Origin: G963701675 sp963701675
GTDB lineage: Bacteria; Planctomycetota; Planctomycetia; Gemmatales; Gemmataceae
DNA length: 64,000 bases
Reading direction: 5' to 3'
Assembly (NCBI GenBank): GCA_963701675.1
Contig: OY969623.1
Location: 5,518,001 to 5,582,000 of the forward strand
Numbering within the stretch: the first letter of the stretch is position 1; the number at the start of each line of letters is the position of its first letter. Positions 56,862 through 64,000 of this stretch are shown here, piece after piece. Both the position numbers and the translations under genes were made by a program. A model generated the notes under the pieces. That model was not told the origin of the DNA. It did no database searches and worked only from the letters and a program-made list of their open reading frames with translations.

Positions 56862-59800
56862 ATGCACTCACGACGAAAAGGCTTCGCACTCGTGCTTGGT
56901 ATGTTGTTGGCAGGCGCGGCCTATGCTGGCGCCGAACAGCCCGCCAAGCGTCACTTGAGCCACCAAGACTGCGATCAATGGCGGTCAATCCAGAACCCGG
57001 TTTTGTCGCCTGATGGTCGCTATTTGGCGTACACGTTGACACCACAGGAAGGCGATGCCGAAGTTGTTGTGCGAGATTTGCAAGCAGGAACGGATCGGCG
57101 CTTTATGCGTGGGAGTCGGCCTGCCGCACCAACGACTCCCACCGAGGGCGCTCCGGCCGTTTCGCCCGGTCGACGCCCGGTGTCGGCGCCTTCAGCGCGG
57201 ATGCAATTTGCACCGGACAGCCGTACCCTCGTTTTTACGACGACGCCCACCAAAGCCGCCACCGAACAAGCTCGTAAGGAGAAAAAGAAGCCGGATGACA
57301 TGCCCAAGCCCGGCCTCATGTTGGTCGATCTCGCGAGTGGCGAAACGAAGACCATCGATAACGTCAGAGGTTTTCAGGCGCCGGAGGAAACAGGCAGCCA
57401 CATCGTCTATTCGCGCAATCCTCCCGGCGGCACCCAGGACGAGGCCTCACGGGATAATAGACAGGAGAGCGTCACGACGGGCCAGCGTCGCGGTCGTGCT
57501 CCAACTCAGAATCCTCCCGAAACAAGCCCACGCCCGCCGCGAAAGGAATACGGGACGGAGTTGGTCATTCAAGACCTGAATGGCGGCGATCAGCGAGTCA
57601 TTGCCGACATCCTGGACTACAGCTTGACCAAAGACGGCAAAACCTTGGTCTATGTCGTCTCCGCGAAGGACGAAGGCAAGAACGGCGTATACACACTTCG
57701 TCCTGGTTCGACGGAGTCGCCTTTTGCTCTGCTATGCGGAAAGGGCCGCTACCAGAAACTCACTTGGGATGAAAAGCAAACGCGACTGGCATTTCTCAGC
57801 GACCACGAAAGCGGCGCGCCCGCTTCCGCAGCGGTGTGGAGGCTCTATCACTGGCAAAGGGATGGGACGTTGGGGAAGATCACGCGGATTCCCTTCATGG
57901 GCCATCATCTACCGCACATGAATCTCGCCGAGTTGTTCTGGCGGCACCAGAACCAGAACAGGGAAATCCCGGCCCCGGCGTTGGTGGTCGCGGCCCCGAC
58001 TCTCTCCAACTTCCGAAACGGTTGGGTGATCAATGAACGCGGCGCCCTTGGATTCTCTCATGATGGCGACGATATCTTCTTCGGCACAAGCCCCGCGCCG
58101 GAACCGGAGAAACCGAAAACGGACGCCAGTCCTGTGCCCGCAGAGGACAAAGTCTTGCTCGACCTATGGCATTGGAGAGACGATTTCATTCAGCCGATGC
58201 AAAAGGTGTGCGCGGAGCAGGATCGTAATCGCACCTACCGCGCGGTCGTGCATCTCAAAGACTTGACGTTTCAACAGGTCGGCGACGAAACGATGAATGA
58301 TTTAACACCGTCGGCGAACGGCGAATGGGCGATCGGCGCCGACGACCGCCCGCACCGTACGTTGGTCGGCCACGACGGCAATTACTCGGATTACGTGCTC
58401 ATCAGTACCCGTGACGGCAAGCGGATTCCTTTGCTAACGAAGCAGCGTGGAGGGCCGTCATTTTCCACCACCGGCAAGTACATGCTCTATTTCGACGGCA
58501 AGGATTGGAACACGCTCAATGTACCCGACGCCAAATTGACAAACATCACCAAGGATCTGAAGGTATCATTCGCGCGTGAGGACGTCGACACGCCGAGCGC
58601 GCCGCCCGCGTATGGCGTGGCTGGTTGGACTAACGACGATGCCTCCGTGTTGCTCTACGACCGTTACGATATCTGGGAACTATCGCCCGATGGCAGCCGA
58701 TCACGGAACATCACGATGTCGGGTCGAAAAGACGGTGTGCAGTTCCGCTTGGTCAAGTTAGACCCGGACAAGCGTCATTACGACACGCAAGAGCCGTGGC
58801 TGTTGCGTGCGGAAAATCAAACGACGCGGGACACCGGCTTTTATCGCTTGCGTACGGGAAGCCCGCCGCAGTTGCTCGTCATGGCCGGCCGGAACTTTAG
58901 CGTCCCGACCAAGGCCAAGCATGCCGATGTGCTCATGTTGACCGCGTCGACTTTCTATGACGCGCCGGAGTTATATGTGACCGATCCGGAATTCCGCGAC
59001 TTGCGCAAAGTAAGCGATGCCAATCAGCAAAAAGCCCCGTTCGTGTGGGGCAAGTCAGAGATGATCCGCTATAAGAACCTGGATGGTGTGCCGCTCCAAG
59101 GCGTACTCATCAAACCCGAAAACATGGAAGCCGGTAAGAAGTACCCGATGATCGTCTATATTTACGAGCGCTTGTCACAGAATCTGCACCAATTCGTCGA
59201 ACCGCGGCCAGGCACATCCATCAATCCATCGTTCTACGCCAGTAACGGTTACTTGGTCCTGATGCCGGACATCGTTTACACCATTGGCTATCCGGGTCAG
59301 AGCGCGATGAAGTGCGTGTTGCCAGCGATTCAGGCCGTCGTGGACCAGGGAATCGTGGACGAAAACGCCATCGGCATTCAAGGGCACAGTTGGGGCGGAT
59401 ATCAGATTAGCTACATGATCACGCAGACGAATCGTTTTAAGGCGGCCGCGGCAGGCGCACCGGTGGCCAACATGACCAGTGCCTATAACGGCATCCGCTG
59501 GGGCAGCGGCATGCCCAGGCAGTGGCAGTATGAGCGCGCCCAAAGTCGCATCGGCGGCAACCTTTGGCAGCATCCGCTGCGCTTTATCGAGAACTCCCCC
59601 ATCTTTATGGCCGACCGCGTGCAAACGCCCTTGCTCATGCTTCACAACGATCAAGACGATGCCGTGCCTTGGTATCAGGGCATCGAGTACTTCCTCGCCC
59701 TGCGTCGGCTTGGCAAGGAGGTTTACTTATTCAATTACAACGGCGAACCACACGGTCTACGCAAGCGCGCCAACCAAAAGGATTTCGCCGTTCGAATGCA

Positions 59801-59945
59801 GCAGTTCTTCGATCACCATCTGAAAGGCGCACCCATGCCGGAGTGGATGAGTAAGGGTGTGCCATTCTTGGACCGCGAGAAGGAAAAAGAGCGCCTCAAG
59901 CCAGCGCTCGTCAACCAGGCGCCGGCCGCGGCAACGTCACGTTGA
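56862..59945 (+). CDS. S9-family (prolyl oligopeptidase-like) serine peptidase
   Basis: 1027 residues. The signal peptide GFALVLGMLLAGAAYAGA is followed by a beta-propeller region (~40-700) with repeated Asp-containing turns and a long Pro-rich loop near residue 210. The C-terminal alpha/beta-hydrolase has Ser at about 843 in QGHSWGGYQISYM, Asp at about 933 in NDQDDAVPW and His at about 964 in GEPHGLRKRA. Exported peptidases of this type cut short peptides. The protein is intact. No ribosome-binding site stands out before the ATG at 56862. Confidence 0.9.
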   Translation: MHSRRKGFALVLGMLLAGAAYAGAEQPAKRHLSHQDCDQWRSIQNPVLSPDGRYLAYTLTPQEGDAEVVVRDLQAGTDRRFMRGSRPAAPTTPTEGAPAVSPGRRPVSAPSARMQFAPDSRTLVFTTTPTKAATEQARKEKKKPDDMPKPGLMLVDLASGETKTIDNVRGFQAPEETGSHIVYSRNPPGGTQDEASRDNRQESVTTGQRRGRAPTQNPPETSPRPPRKEYGTELVIQDLNGGDQRVIADILDYSLTKDGKTLVYVVSAKDEGKNGVYTLRPGSTESPFALLCGKGRYQKLTWDEKQTRLAFLSDHESGAPASAAVWRLYHWQRDGTLGKITRIPFMGHHLPHMNLAELFWRHQNQNREIPAPALVVAAPTLSNFRNGWVINERGALGFSHDGDDIFFGTSPAPEPEKPKTDASPVPAEDKVLLDLWHWRDDFIQPMQKVCAEQDRNRTYRAVVHLKDLTFQQVGDETMNDLTPSANGEWAIGADDRPHRTLVGHDGNYSDYVLISTRDGKRIPLLTKQRGGPSFSTTGKYMLYFDGKDWNTLNVPDAKLTNITKDLKVSFAREDVDTPSAPPAYGVAGWTNDDASVLLYDRYDIWELSPDGSRSRNITMSGRKDGVQFRLVKLDPDKRHYDTQEPWLLRAENQTTRDTGFYRLRTGSPPQLLVMAGRNFSVPTKAKHADVLMLTASTFYDAPELYVTDPEFRDLRKVSDANQQKAPFVWGKSEMIRYKNLDGVPLQGVLIKPENMEAGKKYPMIVYIYERLSQNLHQFVEPRPGTSINPSFYASNGYLVLMPDIVYTIGYPGQSAMKCVLPAIQAVVDQGIVDENAIGIQGHSWGGYQISYMITQTNRFKAAAAGAPVANMTSAYNGIRWGSGMPRQWQYERAQSRIGGNLWQHPLRFIENSPIFMADRVQTPLLMLHNDQDDAVPWYQGIEYFLALRRLGKEVYLFNYNGEPHGLRKRANQKDFAVRMQQFFDHHLKGAPMPEWMSKGVPFLDREKEKERLKPALVNQAPAAATSR

Positions 59946-60082
59946 ACTTCTTGGCTACACGCGGACCGGAGCTGCTGAGCGCAACAGATGATGCGGCGCG
60001 TGCGGAGATCAATCCTCTGAATTAGGCAACTTCGGCTCGATCATCGGCGGTCGACCGGGATGATGGACGTGAGTAAGTCCGG

Positions 60083-60127
60083 AAGAACAAAAGAAGCCGG
60101 ACCAGTTACTGACGTAACCGGTCCGGC
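60083..60127 (-). terminator. intrinsic terminator downstream of tRNA-Pro
   Basis: Read on the minus strand, a 14-bp stem with one mismatch (60114-60127 with 60096-60109) and a four-base loop is followed by TTCTTTTGTTCTT. This is a standard rho-independent terminator placed about 75 bases after the tRNA gene. Confidence 0.78.
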
Positions 60128-60200
60128 CAATCTAAGTTCGGAACGTCTTGCCCAATTTGTCGAAAGTCAACCAGAGGGCATTTCGTTCACCAAGGGTAGT

Positions 60201-60274
60201 CGGGGCGACTGGATTCGAACCAGCGACCTCCTGAACCCCATTCAGGCGCGCTAGCCAAACTGCGCCACGCCCCG
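60201..60274 (-). tRNA. tRNA-Pro (GGG anticodon)
   Basis: 74 nucleotides with a full cloverleaf. The acceptor stem CGGGGCG pairs with CGCCCCG. The anticodon stem CCTGA/TCAGG encloses the loop ATGGGGT, giving anticodon GGG, which reads proline CCC. The T arm has CTGG-TTCGAAT-CCAG. No CCA is encoded at the 3' end (60201), so it is added afterwards. Confidence 0.95.
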
Positions 60275-60292
60275 AGTCTGCGGACGTTGCTA

Positions 60293-60322
60293 TTGTTATC
60301 ACGCCGCTGCGAACCTTGTCAA
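60293..60322 (-). promoter_or_regulatory. sigma-70 promoter of tRNA-Pro
   Basis: On the minus strand a perfect TTGACA (60317-60322) is followed after 18 bases by TGATAACAAT, an extended -10 element (TAACAA at 60293-60298). Transcription would start about 12 bases before the tRNA. Confidence 0.7.
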
Positions 60323-60430
60323 GGTCGTGGATTGGGTATGTCAAACCGCTCGCCATTTTGTCGCGGCAGCGCAAGACACCCCAGTGTCCGAAACCTCGAT
60401 TCGGCTTGACCTGGTTCGCCCTTCCTGAGT

Positions 60431-61393
60431 ATGAGAAAGGTTGGCTCCGCGCACCCAGTCTGGGGACGCGCCTTCCCCATCGAGCAAGAAGCGGCCATGG
60501 ACGGAATGGGAGAGTCCTATCCTCGGCAGCCCCTCCATTTGTTGGACTCGCCGCGCACGGTCCTGCATGATCGGCCCCTCGGTGGTGAGGCCGACTTCGC
60601 CGGGCCACATGGCTCGGATGATTTCGCAGCCCGGCTTTTTGCGTGGGAATCACTTAGCACGTCGGCGGATTCCGTCGAGACCGGCGAACTGTCCGAACCG
60701 TATTCACTTCCTTGGTTCTTGAGCATCGAGGCTCAACGACATGGCCGTCAGGGACGGTGGATTCCAAAGCTCCTGGAATTCGAAAAACATTCCGGCGAAA
60801 AGCTCCTAGGGCTGGGCAACGGCTTGGGGACCGATTGGATTCAGTACGCGCGCCAGGGCGCTTCCGTGCTGGTATGCAGCCCGTCGTCAGAGTATCTCGC
60901 ACTTTGTCGCCGCAATTTCGAACTTCGCTGTCTCACGGGACAGTTCCTGCACGCCCCGCCGGAAGCGCTGCCGCTGGCTACGGCGTCCATCGATGTGGCT
61001 TGCGTGAGCGGCTTGTTGCATCAAGTTTCGGATCCTCGTCCCGTGGTGGACGAAATCTATCGCGTGCTTAAGCCGGGCGGAAAAGCTCTCGTGGTGGTCC
61101 CAGCGTCCTATGATGTCGACTGGTGGTACCACACGTGTTTTCCGTGGCAGTTCTGGCTGACCCGCCGAAACGCCGGCCGTTCGGTGGGTCACTTTTCCGC
61201 GCGGCGCCTTCGACGCTTCTTTAACCAATTCATCGATCATCGAGTACACAAACGGCACCTGAGTCGCGCCGATGTGCCGCGAATCTGGCGGTGGGCCCCC
61301 CGATCGGTCCTCGAACGACTTATGGGGCGGGTCTTGATTTTGAGGACATTCAAGCCGTTGAGCTCGGCTATCCCCGTTTCGATGGCGGCCTAG
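60431..61393 (+). CDS. SAM-dependent methyltransferase (class I)
   Basis: 320 residues. Motif I is LLGLGNGLGTDWIQYARQGA near residue 130, motif II is about ALPLATASIDVACVSGLLHQ, and motif III is VVDEIYRVLKPGGKALVVVP, together a type 11 methyltransferase fold. The N-terminal ~110 residues have no known domain. Substrate unknown. Start alternatives at 60497 and 60506 are possible because the first 22 residues look non-protein-like. It is convergent with the TPR glycosyltransferase-like gene. Confidence 0.78.
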   Translation: MRKVGSAHPVWGRAFPIEQEAAMDGMGESYPRQPLHLLDSPRTVLHDRPLGGEADFAGPHGSDDFAARLFAWESLSTSADSVETGELSEPYSLPWFLSIEAQRHGRQGRWIPKLLEFEKHSGEKLLGLGNGLGTDWIQYARQGASVLVCSPSSEYLALCRRNFELRCLTGQFLHAPPEALPLATASIDVACVSGLLHQVSDPRPVVDEIYRVLKPGGKALVVVPASYDVDWWYHTCFPWQFWLTRRNAGRSVGHFSARRLRRFFNQFIDHRVHKRHLSRADVPRIWRWAPRSVLERLMGRVLILRTFKPLSSAIPVSMAA

Positions 61394-61422
61394 TGATATG
61401 GCGCAGAGGGCGCAAAAGAAAA

Positions 61423-61487
61423 TCGAGGTAGTGGCTCCCAGCGCGAGGCAGCTACTCACCGCGAGTGCCACCCAGCCACTACCTCGA
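61423..61487. terminator. hairpin between convergent genes
   Basis: TCGAGGTAGTGGCT (61423-61436) pairs perfectly with 61474-61487. The 37-base interior has a weaker inner stem (ACTC/GAGT). It lies between the methyltransferase end and the convergent gene at 61669. It has no T run, so terminator function is a guess. Confidence 0.4.
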
Positions 61488-61668
61488 CGACGCCGTGGGG
61501 TTGATTCCACAGCATCCGAACCATAGCCGACGAGTAAGACGTGGACAAGTCGCCGAAGGCGAATCGCGCCGATTTCCGCGCGAATCGTGGCGCGGGGAAC
61601 ACTTATTGCGCCAGCGACGAAGTGACCGGATGTGACGGCGTTCGCTATGTCCGTAGAAGCCGCTAGGG

Positions 61669-63520
61669 TCAACTCCCGCCTAGGCGTTGTGCGTTCATAA
61701 ACTGGGTCCGCGCCTCATCGTGCCGGCCGGCAAGCTGGAGGGCCTGACCGAAAAGCTGCCGCGTGGACGCGTCGTTGGGTCGCAATCGTACGGAGTGTTC
61801 CAGCGCATTGACCGCGTTGACCGCCATTCCTCGCTGGATGTAAAGCTGACCCAAGATTTGGTAGGCCTCAAAGAACGTGGGGTCGCTCGTAGTCGCAATG
61901 GTCAGATGTTCGATTCCCTCGTCGAATTTGCCTTCTTCGAGTTTTTTTCGACCAATTTGAAAGTTTGCATTTGCGTGTCGTGGGTTGAGTTCGAGCAGCC
62001 GAGTGAACGTCCGTATCGAATCGGTGCGAAGTCCCTGCGCCGCCTGGGTCATTCCCATGTTGTTGAGCGTCGGCTCATGACGGCCATTCCAATCAAGCGC
62101 GTCATGGAAATGCCGTATTGCTTCGTCGTGGCGGTTTTGGCGGACGCGGAGGCTTCCCAGTTCGCTGTGGGCGTCCACCAGGTTGCCTTTAACCGCGATC
62201 GCCGCTTTGAAGTGTTCCTCCGCGTCATCAAGCCGGTCCGATGCCGCCCGTATTTTCCCGAGATTGTAATGGGCCATCCAGCAGTCCGGATTCTTCCGAA
62301 GCGTGTCCGTCCATAACGGAACCAATCCCTCATAAATCCGCGATTGATCTAGTGTGAGCGCAGCCAGAACCCACAAGACCGCCGCAGCGACAGCCAAACT
62401 CGCCCGCTCAACGTTCAACGAGGTATTCCTAGCGGCCGTTACTGCGGCGCCGACGACAAGGACGATCAAGCCGATGCTGGCCAGGTACTGAAAATGATCC
62501 GCCACGAACGAATACCGCATCGGATACACGTCGAAAAAACCAAGGGCTGGCGTCAGAGTACCAACAAAGAACAGAACGGCCGCCAAAGCTGCCTCGACCG
62601 ATTCGGCGCCGAGCAACCCAGAGCGTTGCAATGACGGCTACCGCTGCCACGACGTAAAGATACTGTCTCCAGTCGGTGACATCGATCGTCCAGCGCGGGT
62701 AAATGAACGTCAGATTCGAGGGCCAAACAAGTGTCTTCGCATAAAACCAGACCGCCCGGCCGGCGATGAGACACCGTTCCACCCAAGTTAACTCCCAGTC
62801 TTGTCCTGTTGCACCCACGAATTGCCGTTCCATCCACACGGTAACGGCCGCGAGTGTCAGGCCGAGGACAAACATGGGAACGAGCGGCACGATATCTTTG
62901 AAGCCAATCCGTCCGCGTTTCCACCAGATGATCACCAGCAACGCCGCGGGTAGGGAACAAGTTACCGTCTTGCAAAGTAATGCCGCCGTGAACAAGCCAA
63001 GTGCAGCGAAGTACCATTTCGCATTCCTTTTTCCCGCATCGATCCGCGGCGCCATAGGATCAAATTTGAGATAGCTGAGAAGCGCCGCGAGATAGAAGAA
63101 ACCCGAAAGAACGTTCTTTCTTTCGGTAATCCACGCGACGGATTCAACATGCACAGGATGCAACGCAAAGATAGCCGCGGCGAACCACGCACCCGGCACC
63201 TTCAACTTGCCAAGCACCAACCAAAGCAGCACGGCATTGGCCCCATGAAGCAGAACGTTTACGAGGTGGTAGCCGCGCGGGGCGAGTTTCCATGCCTGGT
63301 ATTCGACCCAGAAGCTGGAAAACGTGAGCGGGTAGTACTGTGGCGTAGCGCCGGGCTCAAGCCAGATTCGACGAAGGCCATCCGCCGTCCGCAGCGTGGC
63401 GTTGTTCTGAACGTAGTCGTCGTCGTCCCAGATGAAACCGCCATGCTGGATGACGGGAAAATAGGCGATACATGTGAGGAGGATCAACGTCGCGGCGAGG
63501 ATTTGCTTGTTATGTGACAT
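61669..63520 (-). CDS. membrane GT-C glycosyltransferase-like protein with TPR tail, with a frameshift
   Basis: Two frames join to about 617 residues. The N-terminal half is a multi-pass membrane region with GGFIWDDDDYVQNNATLR, FALHPVHVESVAWITERKNV and FIYPRWTIDVTDWRQYLYVV, the pattern of TMTC/GT-C-type O-mannosyltransferase-like proteins with acidic loop. The C-terminal half has six to seven TPRs (NPDCWMAHYNLGKIRAASDR, RPNDASTRQLFGQALQLAGR). Removing one base near 62584-62594 gives RIGRGALAAVLFFVGTLTP. Such proteins are thought to glycosylate extracytoplasmic proteins, but sugar and target are unknown. It precedes another membrane glycosyltransferase-type gene. Confidence 0.8.
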
Positions 63521-63553
63521 GTCACGGTCAATTCGTTTGGTAGCAGCGCTTGC

Positions 63554-64000
63554 CTATCGCGGCAGTGACTTTAATCGTTCCATGTCGAATACGTAAATCG
63601 TATGACCGAGCACGGCACGCGGCTGAATCGTTCGAAACCCTTTGTATGCGTCGCGTTCGGACCACATCGAGGTGCCGTTAACATAATAGTTCCGACCCCA
63701 AAGTAAGTTTGCACTAATGGCCACATGACGACTCGGCGGCGCCGAGTCGCCAAAGTAGCTGTGGTATGGGATACCGTAAATCGCCGGGTCGACGCGCCCG
63801 AAATATGCAAGTTCAATGGAATCGATTCCTTCCTTTCTCATGTACTCGCGGAGCGCAATCAAGTCTTGGCCCCAATCGAGGTTGGAATCCAGCAGGTACT
63901 TGTGCCCGTTCGCCGGGCCGCCGCTAACTTCGTTGAAGTAAGTCAAATAGTTCGGCCAATGGAGGATCGAGGCGCCCCACAACCAAAGCACGAGGACGGT
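63554..64000 (-). CDS. GT39/ArnT-like membrane glycosyltransferase, C-terminal part
   Basis: The frame is open to the window edge, so the N-terminus is missing. The visible ~148 residues include NYLTYFNEVSGGPANGHKYL and LLDSNLDWGQDLIALREYM, a conserved periplasmic C-terminal segment of GT39-type glycosyltransferases, ending in VLGHTIYVFDMERLKSLPR. It likely starts well beyond 64000. It lies 33 bases upstream of the TPR glycosyltransferase-like gene on the same strand, probably in one transcript. Confidence 0.75.
   Translation of the reverse strand, partial: TVLVLWLWGASILHWPNYLTYFNEVSGGPANGHKYLLDSNLDWGQDLIALREYMRKEGIDSIELAYFGRVDPAIYGIPYHSYFGDSAPPSRHVAISANLLWGRNYYVNGTSMWSERDAYKGFRTIQPRAVLGHTIYVFDMERLKSLPR

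Overview
The window reads as a chromosomal segment of a planctomycete (Planctomycetota). Five things point there. There are four DUF1559 prepilin-like proteins with the type IV-pilin style N-terminus and a C-terminal H-x9-DG motif. There are two large Hanks-type Ser/Thr kinases with TPR tails beside an ECF sigma factor. Two giant exported proteins begin with the LExR-type planctomycete leader. There is a DUF1080 protein and several small lipoproteins paired with DUF1559 genes. KdsA and a PlsC-type acyltransferase fit a Gram-negative envelope with LPS. No genus can be named from the sequence alone.

Layout, left to right. 1-2750 (minus) is a four-gene operon: DUF1559, regulatory-domain lipoprotein, DUF1559, DUF1080. 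3098-6399 (plus) is a periplasmic-binding-like sensor in two pieces followed by a histidine kinase. 6371-10234 (minus) is frdABCD, a four-subunit fumarate reductase or succinate dehydrogenase, plus a small membrane protein. 10288-19441 (minus) holds smc, a FlgI-like lipoprotein with HEAT repeats, a PemK/MazF-type toxin-antitoxin pair and clpB. 19790-21204 (plus) is a second lipoprotein-DUF1559 pair. 21223-28899 has a DcuC-type carboxylate transporter, a HEAT lipoprotein, plsC-kdsA-lipoprotein, an esterase and another DUF1559. A PPK2 kinase follows at 29015-29915. 30010-45168 (minus) is an accessory block: a secreted protease with CARDB and FN3 domains, a 1848-residue triple beta-propeller protein, two related Ser/Thr kinases and their ECF sigma factor. 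45259-52495 (minus) is a DUF308-metallophosphoesterase fusion and an RND efflux pump with its adaptor. 52897-59945 carries a ChaN-like protein, small exported or unknown proteins, a sialidase-like protein and an S9 peptidase. 60201-60274 is tRNA-Pro(GGG). The end holds a methyltransferase and two membrane glycosyltransferase-type proteins, the last cut by the window edge.

The most interesting signal is a gap-free 40-bp motif just upstream of the protease, the propeller protein and the first Ser/Thr kinase, with a decayed version before the second kinase. It looks like a promoter for one alternative sigma factor, and the ECF sigma gene sits at the head of the kinase pair. This suggests a small ECF-kinase regulon controlling giant surface proteins.

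A caution: at least nine apparent frameshifts and one in-frame stop fall in conserved genes, including smc, clpB and ppk2. Several are at short homopolymer or dinucleotide runs, so assembly indels are the simplest explanation. Interrupted genes are described as one gene where the two frames clearly continue one protein.
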